A stretch of 28,128 nucleotides of DNA. Origin: Actinomycetota bacterium. Its GTDB lineage: Bacteria > Actinomycetota > Acidimicrobiia > Acidimicrobiales > UBA8592. The notes under the pieces were generated by a model. The model saw only the letters and a program-made list of their open reading frames with translations. It was not told the origin of the DNA and searched no databases. The position numbers were made by a program, and so were the translations under genes. The stretch is taken from assembly GCA_002715425.1 (NCBI GenBank), contig PAYW01000015.1, positions 1 to 28,128 on the forward strand. The letters run 5' to 3'. Shown here in pieces: positions 8,080-16,200 of this stretch. Position 1 is the first letter of the stretch; each line of letters opens with the position of its first letter.

Positions 8080-10014
8080 CTAGGAACCCCTTACTATTTC
8101 AACTTGCTTTATGTTATCAGCAGGTTTAAATCCGAAAATTTGGGAAAAGAATGAGTACTCAGCCTCCAGTGCAGCCACAATATTTTCGGCCTTCCTAAAT
8201 CCATGGCCCTCTCCATCAAAGAGAAGATACGAGTATGGTATATTTTTTTCTTTTAATGCTGAAACGATTTGGTCTGCCTGGTTCTGAGGAACCACGGCAT
8301 CGTCCGTTCCTTGGAGAATAATCATCGGACAGGTAAATTTTTCTGAATGGTGAATTGGGGAACGTTCAACGTAAGTATTTCGCTCATCTGGGTACGGGCC
8401 TATCAAACGGTCGAGATATCGAGACTCAAATTTATGCGTGTCAAGTGCAAGGGTTTCAAGGTCAGCAACACCATACCTGCTAGCCCCTGCAGAGAAAGTT
8501 GAGTGAAATGCTAGAGCTGCTAGGACGGTAAAACCTCCTGCACTTCCTCCTTTAATAGCTAGACGATTTGGATCAGCAAGCGCTTCTGCAACGAAGTACT
8601 CTGCTGCGTCTACGCAGTCTTGAACATCTTTTATGCCCCATTCCCGATCCAATTCTTCCATATAGCTTCGCCCGAATCCGGTGCTCCCTCGGTAATTTAC
8701 ATCAACAACCGCCCAGCCACGGCTAGTCCAGTAGCGTAAGCCTAATTGCAATTCGTTCCGTGCTGACCCAGTGGGACCCCCGTGAGCTAGGACAAGAAGA
8801 GGAGGGGTTTCGTTATCGATACATGCATAGTCAGGGTGGGCAGGAGGATAGAAGAGAGCATATGCTTCTCCCCCATCAGAGGTAGGAAACACATGGAGTG
8901 CCGGAGTCGGCAGAAACTCGTCAGGTAATCCGTGAGATTTTGGATGGTGAATTATTTCTTTTTTCGGCGCAGCTCGAATAATTGTGGGACCAGATTGGTG
9001 AGTTGAAGCCAAAATTATTGGAGATCCGGATGATGAACATCTAACCGTATGGATAGTCGCCGAGCTATTAACAGCTGTGTCCTTTGCACTGCTGATCAAT
9101 AAGTCATCCTGAGCTTTGCGGGCAGCGAGAAAAATTTCTTTGGTATCGGTAATCACATATCTCGATTGTCCGAGAATCCATAACGGGCCAGCTATATCAA
9201 AATCGCCGCCGCATTCAAGAACACTCCCCTCAGGGCTAAACCGATATAGGTTTGACCACCCTGTCCGGTCACTCAGAAAAAAGAGGTCCGTGTCATGCGA
9301 CCATTCAGGTTGCAAGATAGATTCATCTATCCCCCCCTCAACCTTCTTTGCGTTCGTTACTTCTCCATCTTCTAATCGGCCAACCCACAATTCAGTTCCA
9401 TACCATGGCATAGACGGATGAAGCCATTGAACCCAAGCGAGAAATTCTCCATCTGGCGAAGGGCGAGGAAACGCGTAGAAGTCAGCTCCAACAACTAATT
9501 CCCTTATTTTAAAACTACCGTCGGTCGCTATTGAAACAATCTGATTATCTGGTTCTACCACTACCCCGTCATCAAGGTGGAAGTGGACTTCTCGGATACA
9601 CACTATGGAAGCGCCATCGGGCATCATACGCCCATCAGCGAATCTCCATGTTTGATTCTCAGGTGGCTCAGGGGTCAGGATCTCAATCTCCCCTTCCGGA
9701 GAAATTCGTCGGATACGTTGATCTCGGAATTCAACGTAATAGAGGAAGGTATCAGCAACAAACCATGCCCCACCTCCATATTCATGAACTCTTGATCGGA
9801 CATTTGCATCAGGAGGGGTAACTTCATGAGGCCGCCCGTCTTTAGGGTGAAGCATAATAGCGATCCGACCACCTTCGTCGGGTCTTGATTCTGACCACCA
9901 CACATCTTCTCCATCTACAAAAATATCAGTAACGATTGAGACCCCTTCGACTAGGGAATGAGCGGATATAGGGGAAGGCCAACTGCCGTAAGGAAGGCGC
10001 TTAGAAGACTGCAT
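8080..10014 (-). CDS. S9 family prolyl oligopeptidase / acylaminoacyl-peptidase-like
   Basis: The 644-residue protein has an N-terminal beta-propeller of about 380 residues and a C-terminal alpha/beta-hydrolase domain. Catalytic residues are visible: nucleophile Ser491 in KGGSAGGF, Asp572 in QGTDDAVVP and His604 in GEGHGF. PPLLVLAHGGPTGS carries the oxyanion region and RYWTSRGWAVVDVNYRGSTGFGRSY is the classic S9C signature. No signal peptide is visible, so it acts in the cytoplasm on short peptides. The ATG lies eight bases after the start of the aminotransferase stop codon (five-base gap), so the two are probably one operon. Exact specificity (dipeptidyl versus acylaminoacyl) cannot be told from the sequence. 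Confidence 0.93.
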   Translation of the reverse strand: MQSSKRLPYGSWPSPISAHSLVEGVSIVTDIFVDGEDVWWSESRPDEGGRIAIMLHPKDGRPHEVTPPDANVRSRVHEYGGGAWFVADTFLYYVEFRDQRIRRISPEGEIEILTPEPPENQTWRFADGRMMPDGASIVCIREVHFHLDDGVVVEPDNQIVSIATDGSFKIRELVVGADFYAFPRPSPDGEFLAWVQWLHPSMPWYGTELWVGRLEDGEVTNAKKVEGGIDESILQPEWSHDTDLFFLSDRTGWSNLYRFSPEGSVLECGGDFDIAGPLWILGQSRYVITDTKEIFLAARKAQDDLLISSAKDTAVNSSATIHTVRCSSSGSPIILASTHQSGPTIIRAAPKKEIIHHPKSHGLPDEFLPTPALHVFPTSDGGEAYALFYPPAHPDYACIDNETPPLLVLAHGGPTGSARNELQLGLRYWTSRGWAVVDVNYRGSTGFGRSYMEELDREWGIKDVQDCVDAAEYFVAEALADPNRLAIKGGSAGGFTVLAALAFHSTFSAGASRYGVADLETLALDTHKFESRYLDRLIGPYPDERNTYVERSPIHHSEKFTCPMIILQGTDDAVVPQNQADQIVSALKEKNIPYSYLLFDGEGHGFRKAENIVAALEAEYSFFSQIFGFKPADNIKQVEIVRGS

Positions 10015-10019
10015 CTTAA

Positions 10020-11222
10020 CTAGCTTTGGAAAAGGTCCATAACTCTTTGGATCCCTTCTTCAAGCTCCTCGTCTCCAAGAGCAAATGAGATTCTCGCGTA
10101 GCCCGGAGCTCCGAACGCTTCTCCGGGAACTAGAGCCACATGCACCTCCTCGAGAAGTATTTCTGCAAGGTCGAGAGTTGTTTTAGGAGTCCGACCGCGC
10201 AATGACCGACCTAGGACACCTTCGAAACTCGGGAAGGCGTAGAACGCCCCTTGAGGTTCAAGAAGAGAAACCCCTTGAGTTTGAGAAAGCATTCTAAACA
10301 CCACTTGACGGCGCCTATCGAATGCTTCTCGCATTCTCGCTACATCATCGAGAGGGCCAGAAACTGCTGCAAGCGCTGCTCGCTGTGAAATATTTGAGAC
10401 GTTTGAAGTTTGATGTGACTGCAGTGTTGAAGCTGCTTTAGCAATATCAGGAGGCGCAATAATCCAGCCAACTCGCCAACCTGTCATAGCATAGGTCTTA
10501 GCTACTCCGTTAAGAACAACACATCTGTCCTGAATGTCAGGAACAAGAGTAGGCATTGAAAAGTGCTCACTTTCTCCATAGACCAAATGCTCATAGATTT
10601 CATCGGTGATAACCCAGATGCCATTCTTTGCTGCCCATCTGCCGATTTCCTCTATTTCATTCTTTGGATAAACTACCCCAGTCGGATTAGACGGGGAGCA
10701 AAAGATTAAGGCTTTCGTCCTATCTGTTCTTACTGCTTCGAGTTGATCTACTGATACACGAAATCCAGATTCTGCAGTAGTCAGAATAACTTTCGTTACC
10801 GCACCGGCGAGAGCTATAGGCTCTGGATAAGTTGTCCAATATGGAGAGGGAAGAAGAACTTCATCTCCTGCATCAAGGAGGACTTGCATGCAGTTATACA
10901 CGGCGTGCTTACCTCCATTTGTGACTACCACTTGATTAGGTGCAACTTCCAAACCTGAATCACGTTTAGTTTTTTCAGCTAGCGCTTCTTTAAACTCAGG
11001 CAGCCCGCCGGCAGGGCTATACCGGTGGTTAACAGGGTCAGAAATTGCCTCTCTAGCTGCCTCCACAATATGTTCCGGCGTTGGGAAGTCTGGCTCTCCA
11101 GCGCCGAACCCTATTACCGGAGCACCAGCCGACTTTAGTTCCTTCGCTTTATTTGTAACAGCGAGCGTGGCAGATGGCGATATGGCCCCAACACGTGTTG
11201 ATACCCGAGATCGATCAGACAA
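10020..11222 (-). CDS. class I pyridoxal-phosphate aminotransferase, probable aspartate aminotransferase
   Basis: The 400-residue fold-type I enzyme matches the Ib aspartate aminotransferase group. [16 protein letters not shown] and [17 protein letters not shown] lie at the N-terminus, [12 protein letters not shown] holds the cofactor Asn, and the PLP lysine is Lys242 in [29 protein letters not shown] near the end carries the arginine-bearing region before it (YARISFA) that binds the substrate carboxylate. It should transfer amino groups between aspartate and 2-oxoglutarate, though broader specificity is possible. The start is TTG, supported by a strong GGAGG four bases upstream. It is divergent from serC and probably co-transcribed with the S9 peptidase. 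Confidence 0.93.
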   Translation of the reverse strand: MSDRSRVSTRVGAISPSATLAVTNKAKELKSAGAPVIGFGAGEPDFPTPEHIVEAAREAISDPVNHRYSPAGGLPEFKEALAEKTKRDSGLEVAPNQVVVTNGGKHAVYNCMQVLLDAGDEVLLPSPYWTTYPEPIALAGAVTKVILTTAESGFRVSVDQLEAVRTDRTKALIFCSPSNPTGVVYPKNEIEEIGRWAAKNGIWVITDEIYEHLVYGESEHFSMPTLVPDIQDRCVVLNGVAKTYAMTGWRVGWIIAPPDIAKAASTLQSHQTSNVSNISQRAALAAVSGPLDDVARMREAFDRRRQVVFRMLSQTQGVSLLEPQGAFYAFPSFEGVLGRSLRGRTPKTTLDLAEILLEEVHVALVPGEAFGAPGYARISFALGDEELEEGIQRVMDLFQS

Positions 11223-11351
11223 TTTTCCTCCGTTAAGTTCAGTTTCACTATCTTGGTATATCTTCAGGACGAATGCAGATCATTTCATTGTTTTGAAAGA
11301 AGTTTTGTTGTTTTTCCTCTTTCACTTCGCCACCTCGCTAGGGAACCAGAG

Positions 11352-11357
11352 TAGATT
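11352..11357 (+). promoter_or_regulatory. candidate -10 box (TAGATT) for leaderless serC
   Basis: TAGATT occupies -12 to -7 relative to the serC ATG at 11364, and no Shine-Dalgarno is visible. Transcription would start on the start codon. The surrounding 141-base divergent region otherwise holds only T-rich sequence and the GGAGG site of the aminotransferase; no good -35 is seen. Confidence 0.4.
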
Positions 11358-11363
11358 TTTATT

Positions 11364-12494
11364 ATGGAAAGAACCGAATCAATCACAATCCCCGAAAAGC
11401 TCCTCCCCAACGATGGGAGATTTGGAAGCGGACCATCTTTGGTGAGGAAAGAAGCAGTCAACTCGCTAGCGGAAATCTCTCAGAATTATCTCGGAACAAG
11501 CCACCGGCAAGACTCTGTGAAAGGAATGGTCCAGAGACTCCAAGAAGGGATGGCCACCTTATTTCAGATACCTGATAACTGGGAAATACTGTTGGGAAAT
11601 GGTGGGGCTACTCTATTTTGGGACGCTGCAACCTTCGGGCTAATCCGAGAGAAAAGTCAACATCTTGTATTCGGGGAATTCTCTTCAAAATTCTCTCAGG
11701 CTACTCTGAATGCGCCGCACTTAACTGATCCAGAAATCTTGACTTCCGAATTCGGGTCGGCACCTTCTCCATCACCATCGAATGTTGACTTCTATGCTTT
11801 GACACAGAATGAGACTTCCACCGGAGTTGCTATTCCATTGATAAGACCAGAAAATATAACAACAGAAAAAGCTATTGTGGCTGTCGATGCCACTTCGGCT
11901 GCAGGGGGAATGCTTTGGAACCCAGAAGAAGTTGACTGCTACTATTTCTCTCCGCAAAAAAGCTTTGCTAGTGATGGTGGCCTATGGATTGCTGCCTGCT
12001 CTCCAGCTTGCATCGACCGCATCGAAGACATTTCAAACTCTGGCCGATGGATTCCCGCCGGACTCGATTTAAAAATTGCTTTGGAGAATAGCAGAAAGAA
12101 CCAGACATACAATACTCCGGCGCTTTCTACGATTTATCTTACAGTTCATCAAATTGAATGGATGAACGAGCAAGGAGGCCTCGAATGGGCTAGCGGACGT
12201 TGCAATGAATCGTCTACGCATCTTTATAAATGGGCTGAAAGCCACCAGCATGCTGAGCCTTTCGTAAGCAACAAAAATTTACGAAGCCCAGTGGTAGTCA
12301 CAATAGATATTGATGACAAAATATCTGCTGATACCTTGGTCGCAACTTGCAGAGAGAACGGGATTTTGGATATAGGGGGTTATAGGAAAATTGGGCGCAA
12401 TCAGATCAGAGTCGCTACGTTTCCAGCTATTGAACCCGACGATATAAAAGCATTAACGAACAGTATCGACTATCTAATGGAGTTACTCCTCTGA
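11364..12494 (+). CDS. serC: phosphoserine aminotransferase
   Basis: SerC converts 3-phosphohydroxypyruvate and glutamate to phosphoserine, the second step of serine synthesis, complementing serA in this window. The 376-residue protein matches the actinobacterial type: IPEKLLPNDGRFGSGPSLVR at the start, YLGTSHRQ, LLGNGGATLFWDAATFGL, TQNETSTGVAIP, VAVDATSAAGG, and PLP-binding Lys199 in YYFSPQKSFASDGGLW. IGRNQIRVATFPAIEPDDIKALTNSIDYL closes the protein, as in the family. The ATG has no ribosome site but a TAGATT box at -12, suggesting a leaderless transcript. The stop overlaps the probable CTG start of the YqgE gene, so the two are coupled. Confidence 0.94.
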   Translation: MERTESITIPEKLLPNDGRFGSGPSLVRKEAVNSLAEISQNYLGTSHRQDSVKGMVQRLQEGMATLFQIPDNWEILLGNGGATLFWDAATFGLIREKSQHLVFGEFSSKFSQATLNAPHLTDPEILTSEFGSAPSPSPSNVDFYALTQNETSTGVAIPLIRPENITTEKAIVAVDATSAAGGMLWNPEEVDCYYFSPQKSFASDGGLWIAACSPACIDRIEDISNSGRWIPAGLDLKIALENSRKNQTYNTPALSTIYLTVHQIEWMNEQGGLEWASGRCNESSTHLYKWAESHQHAEPFVSNKNLRSPVVVTIDIDDKISADTLVATCRENGILDIGGYRKIGRNQIRVATFPAIEPDDIKALTNSIDYLMELLL

Positions 12495-13036
12495 GCACGG
12501 CAGGAAAACTCCTCATCGCAAGTCCACTTATGGGCGATCAAAATTTCAGAAGATCTGTCATTCTGATGATCGAACACACACGTTCCGGAGCCATTGGGCT
12601 AGTTCTCAATCAAGCCACGAAAACAACCACCCAAGAACTTTTCCCAGAATGGAGTTCCAAAACTCATTCAATCCCAGAGGTATTCGTTGGAGGTCCAGTT
12701 GAACCGGATTCTTGTCTAGCGCTTGGGAGATTCATAGGAGAAACTAGCGAACCCCATCACTTTATTTTCTCGAACGTAGGAATAATTGATTTAGGTTCAG
12801 ATCCGGATATGTTGCCGGAATCGCTTACGGAGATGAAGATCTTCTCTGGATACTCTGGCTGGAGTCCTATGCAGCTCGATTCAGAACTTGCAGCAGACGC
12901 ATGGTTTGTGGTTGAAGCAGACCCGTTTGACGTGTTTAGTTCAAAACATCATGAATTATGGTCACTAGTCCTTCGGAGGCAGAAAGGGCCGATGGCTTGG
13001 CTAGCGAATTATCCTGAAGATCCAAAGCTTAATTAA
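12491..13036 (+). CDS. YqgE/AlgH family protein (UPF0301), probable CTG start
   Basis: From CTG at 12491 the protein has 181 residues, the normal length for the family. The first ATG (12530) would remove the conserved N-terminal block TAGKLLIASPLMGDQNFRRS, which in relatives reads GxLLVAxPxLxDxxFxRS. Upstream of 12491 the frame holds no ATG, GTG or TTG back to a stop at 12431. GGAG at 12479-12482 sits eight bases before the CTG, and the CTG overlaps the serC stop as CTGA, the arrangement usually seen as ATGA or GTGA. Other family motifs are MIEHTRSGAIGLVLNQ and FVGGPVEPDS, and GYSGWSPMQLDSEL. Function of the family is unsettled; it was linked to regulation in pseudomonads, with no clear mechanism. 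Confidence 0.88.
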   Translation: MSTAGKLLIASPLMGDQNFRRSVILMIEHTRSGAIGLVLNQATKTTTQELFPEWSSKTHSIPEVFVGGPVEPDSCLALGRFIGETSEPHHFIFSNVGIIDLGSDPDMLPESLTEMKIFSGYSGWSPMQLDSELAADAWFVVEADPFDVFSSKHHELWSLVLRRQKGPMAWLANYPEDPKLN

Positions 13037-13037
13037 T

Positions 13038-13053
13038 CTGAAAGTTCTTTCAG
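13038..13053. terminator. inverted repeat between convergent genes, possible bidirectional terminator
   Basis: CTGAAAG-TT-CTTTCAG is a perfect 7-bp inverted repeat in the 22-base gap between the YqgE and CoA-transferase stops. A second perfect repeat, CTAGAA-AC-TTCTAG, spans 13059-13072 over the CoA-transferase stop codon. Neither has a T tract, so termination is only a suggestion. Confidence 0.35.
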
Positions 13054-13058
13054 TACAA

Positions 13059-14270
13059 CTAGAAACTTCTAGCTCGAGATAATAGACCTCGAGAATACAG
13101 TGCAGCAGTGGGCGATAAACCTAGATCTAGAAATGCGCTGGAGCAGCCAAGCCAGTATCCCAAAACTAAAGTCGCAGCCGTAGCTCCAGTAATAGGGTCA
13201 GCGATTGCATCGCCCATGAACCAGAGAGAACCGTTAACTTCAGCTAGAAGGTTAGCACCGGCAGCTGCATCGTCACCGAACCCGACTCGATGCGGATTTC
13301 TTCGGCGTCCATATCCCGTAATCGAGCACCAGATTGCTCCTCTTTCGACTTCTGCTTTCGCGTCTATACCTAAATGCTCAAGAGCTCGGGGACGAGATCC
13401 TTCAATTACGATGTCTGACCCTCGAATAACATTTCGTAATCGTTCGACATCTATAGAGCTACTGAAGTCAAGAGGAATTATTTCTTTACCCTGATTTAAG
13501 CGTTGATAGAAAATATCAGGCCGATTCCGCGGCTTTTCCGGGCGTAAAATAGATTCGATTTTTATTACTTCCGCACCGCATCGCATCAGGTACCAGCTAC
13601 ACAGGGGACCGGCCCACATGCTTGATAAGTCGACTACTTTCGGCTTCCTATTGAGTTGTATTTCTTTTCCGATATTGTATTCAAACCCTGATGGGACCTT
13701 TGTCTCCCCCACTACAGATATTGGTATTCCTAGCAATTCCGCCCTGCTGAGAAGTTCTGACGAGGTTACTTGTTGGACTGCTCTCTCAATAGAGGCCCAG
13801 TCGTTCCCCTCTATAGGAGCATCTAACCAAGCTGCGACGCTTGATTGGTCTTCGACTCTGGGTAAGTTTGCAGCTATTTGACCGTCTGCTGATTTAAGAA
13901 TACGGCATGAGCCGCCTGCAGAAGCTGCCCCCCAGCCACGGTGGCCTAATATCGGCGCCCGCTCAACTACTAATGACAATGCGCTTGGGCCTCCTTTGGG
14001 GCCGCCTAGTTGAGCGGATAACCAACCCAAAAGTGCAATTGTGGCTCTAAAACGGTGGAGCCAACGGAGATCAACCTCTTTTAGCCTTACATTTGGTGGG
14101 CCTATCAGATCGGAAAGAGCTATATCAGGCCACACCGGCCAGTTCGGGTGCATAGAGGATAAATCTTGGATTACTGGCATTGGGACTGTCCCCGATGGGA
14201 GTCCCCGTGTAAGTTCGAGTAAGTGTTTCTTTGCTAAAAGAAACGGGTCATTCAGAATTGCGCTGTCCAT
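13059..14270 (-). CDS. family III CoA-transferase (CaiB/BaiF-like), apparently circularly permuted
   Basis: The hallmark N-terminal motif of family III CoA-transferases, VVDLSSMWAGPLCSWYLMRCG followed by AEVIKIES, lies at about residues 211-240 rather than near residue 10. Further family motifs follow: GSDIVIEGSRPRALEHLG, ITGYG, and GFGDDAAAG with Asp332, which aligns by eye with the catalytic aspartate region. The first 205 residues (GGSCRILKSADGQIAANLPR, WLDAP, DWASIERAVQQ, RAELLGIPISVVGE) resemble the normal C-terminal half. Total length, 403, equals one ordinary subunit. The enzyme should move CoA between carboxylic acids; the substrate is unknown. It is divergent from the small protein, acyl-CoA ligase and crotonase genes. 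No Shine-Dalgarno is visible before the ATG, so the start is less certain. Confidence 0.8.
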   Translation of the reverse strand: MDSAILNDPFLLAKKHLLELTRGLPSGTVPMPVIQDLSSMHPNWPVWPDIALSDLIGPPNVRLKEVDLRWLHRFRATIALLGWLSAQLGGPKGGPSALSLVVERAPILGHRGWGAASAGGSCRILKSADGQIAANLPRVEDQSSVAAWLDAPIEGNDWASIERAVQQVTSSELLSRAELLGIPISVVGETKVPSGFEYNIGKEIQLNRKPKVVDLSSMWAGPLCSWYLMRCGAEVIKIESILRPEKPRNRPDIFYQRLNQGKEIIPLDFSSSIDVERLRNVIRGSDIVIEGSRPRALEHLGIDAKAEVERGAIWCSITGYGRRRNPHRVGFGDDAAAGANLLAEVNGSLWFMGDAIADPITGATAATLVLGYWLGCSSAFLDLGLSPTAALYSRGLLSRARSF

Positions 14271-14357
14271 TACACATACCGTAGAGGAAGCGTTGGTATT
14301 GGCAATGGTCTTAAGAATACGAAATGATTGTAATTATAAGTTCAAAGGAGAAACAAT

Positions 14358-14666
14358 ATGGAGCTACGAGCAGGAAGTCGCCTTAAAAGCGCCGTCTGCG
14401 ACACCGAGGTCATAGCAGTGAAAGCCCCTGCTGAAGACATCGATATACGGTGTGGAGGTGCACCCATGACCGAGCCCACAAATTCGCAAGCAGAAGGTGG
14501 AACCCCCGCAGAAGGTGCAGATGGCGGGACACTAATGGGTAAGCGGTATGTAAACCCCGAAGAGACACTCGAATTGCTCTGCACTAAGCCTGGTGCCGGC
14601 TCCTTGGGAGTCGGAGACACCTTACTAGAAATTAAAGAAAGTAAGCCGCTTCCTGCTTCTGATTAG
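14358..14666 (+). CDS. conserved small protein with three cysteines, unknown function
   Basis: The 102-residue protein has no signal peptide or membrane segment. The ordered parts are LKSAVCDTEVIAVKAP (Cys14), DIDIRCGGAPM (Cys32) and, after a Gly/Ala/Glu-rich linker (about residues 38-57), MGKRYVNPEETLELLCTKPG (Cys75) and SLGVGDTLLEIKESKPLPAS. The two halves look like small beta-rich modules, and the cysteines could bind a metal or form a small zinc-binding fold; that is a guess. From memory, similar short proteins sit beside acyl-CoA ligase genes in other actinobacteria. The ATG is preceded by a strong AAAGGAG seven bases away. It heads a three-gene operon with the ligase (15-base gap) and the crotonase. 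Confidence 0.8.
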   Translation: MELRAGSRLKSAVCDTEVIAVKAPAEDIDIRCGGAPMTEPTNSQAEGGTPAEGADGGTLMGKRYVNPEETLELLCTKPGAGSLGVGDTLLEIKESKPLPASD

Positions 14667-14681
14667 TCAAAGGACCAAATT

Positions 14682-16199
14682 ATGAATCTCATGATGCTGC
14701 TCGAAATGGCTTCAAACGCTTTTGGAGACCGAGTCGCTATCGGCAGCAAAGATGGCTCAGGAGTGTCTTATGCAACCCTGTATGAAAACTCTGGAAGAGC
14801 AGCCCAGATTTTTCGAAATCGTTCCGCGGAAAAAATAGCATTTCTTGATACGTCTAGTGTCGCTTTACCCACAGCTCTTTTCGGGTCAGCATGGGCAGGA
14901 TTGCCATTTGTTCCCCTTAATTACAGGCTGACTGGAGATGAGATACGTGAACTTGGCAATGAAATTGCTCCAGCTATTGGGGTAGCAAATGTTTCTATGA
15001 AAGATGTCTTAGAGGGAGTACCTGAATTCGAAGCTATAGAACGTGAAGAATTTCTTTCTCAAACACGTAATGGTGAACTTTCCGATGCTGATTGGGATAT
15101 GAACCCCGATGAAATAGCGATCTTGCTATTTACCTCTGGTACTACTGGGGCTCCAAAAGCAGCAGTACTTCGCCACTCTCACCTGGTTTCATATATTCTA
15201 GGATCAGTCGAGTTCATGGGTGCCGGAGATGAAGAAGCCACATTAGTTTCTGTCCCCCCGTATCATGTTGCAGGGATGGCCGCGCTGTGCAGCTCAGTTT
15301 ATGCAGGTAGACGTATTGTGCAACTCCCAAACTTTGATGCTGCAAGCTGGGTCGATACCGCCATTAAAGAGTCAGTGACTCATGCGATGGTTGTGCCGAC
15401 CATGCTTTCACGAATCGTGGATGAACTAGAAAAACGTTCTGGAGTATCAATAGATTCGCTGAGAGCCCTTTCATATGGAGGAGGCAAGATGCCCCGTCCA
15501 GTGATAGAAAAAGCTCTTCGCCTATTCCCAGATACAAACTTCGTTAATGCTTATGGCCTCACAGAAACAAGTTCAACAATTTCTGTCCTTGGCCCTGAGG
15601 ATCACCGCAACGCTCTGGAAAGTCAAGAAGGGCCGATTCGGCGACGGTTGTCGTCTGTAGGAAAGCCGCTGCCGAATCTTGAGGTTTCCATCCGAGATGA
15701 AGAAGGAAAAGTTCTTACGGCTGGATCGTCAGGAGAAATTTGGGTTAGGGGCGAGCAGGTATCTGGAGAATACCTTGGGCATGGAACCAAGCTAACTGAT
15801 GATGGATGGTTCCCCACAAACGATGGAGGCTTCCTAGATGAGGAAGGATATCTTTTCGTCGAAGGCAGAATAGATGACATCATAATTCGAGGTGGGGAAA
15901 ATATTTCGCCGGGAGAAATTGAAGAGGCCCTCCTCACACATCCAGAAATCAGGGATGCGGCAGCTATTGGAATGCCGGACACGCAATGGGGAGAAATTAT
16001 AGTTGCCGTAATAGTTCTCTCCCCTGGGAGTAATGTACCTGTCGATGAAGTCAAGGCATTTGTCAACGATCAGCTTCGATCTTCGCGAACTCCCGACCAT
16101 GTAGTGACAATGGATGAGCTTCCATATAACGAAACTGGAAAACTTCTCAGAAGAGTCCTTAGAGAGAACCTGAGCGGCTTATCGATCGACGAAGGTTAA
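14682..16199 (+). CDS. acyl-CoA ligase (class I adenylate-forming, FadD-like)
   Basis: The 505-residue enzyme activates a carboxylic acid to acyl-AMP and then acyl-CoA. Adenylate-forming core motifs are in place: P-loop LLFTSGTTGAPKAAV (about residues 147-161), SYGGGKMPRPVIEKAL, NAYGLTETSSTI, the A8 hinge FVEGRIDDIIIRGGENISPGEIE, and the C-terminal catalytic Lys487 in YNETGKLLRR. Length is typical for a stand-alone ligase, without carrier domain or membrane anchor. Substrate is undetermined. AAAGGA precedes the ATG. The stop is separated from the crotonase start by one base, so the two are co-translated. A CoA-transferase diverges upstream, so acids could enter this pathway either by ATP-dependent ligation or CoA exchange. 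Confidence 0.92.
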   Translation: MNLMMLLEMASNAFGDRVAIGSKDGSGVSYATLYENSGRAAQIFRNRSAEKIAFLDTSSVALPTALFGSAWAGLPFVPLNYRLTGDEIRELGNEIAPAIGVANVSMKDVLEGVPEFEAIEREEFLSQTRNGELSDADWDMNPDEIAILLFTSGTTGAPKAAVLRHSHLVSYILGSVEFMGAGDEEATLVSVPPYHVAGMAALCSSVYAGRRIVQLPNFDAASWVDTAIKESVTHAMVVPTMLSRIVDELEKRSGVSIDSLRALSYGGGKMPRPVIEKALRLFPDTNFVNAYGLTETSSTISVLGPEDHRNALESQEGPIRRRLSSVGKPLPNLEVSIRDEEGKVLTAGSSGEIWVRGEQVSGEYLGHGTKLTDDGWFPTNDGGFLDEEGYLFVEGRIDDIIIRGGENISPGEIEEALLTHPEIRDAAAIGMPDTQWGEIIVAVIVLSPGSNVPVDEVKAFVNDQLRSSRTPDHVVTMDELPYNETGKLLRRVLRENLSGLSIDEG

Positions 16200-16200
16200 C

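Noticed and set aside
13073..13093. Two CTCGAG hexamers 15 bases apart at the end of the CoA-transferase gene.
   Set aside because: Inside coding sequence and too short to indicate a repeat element or attachment site.
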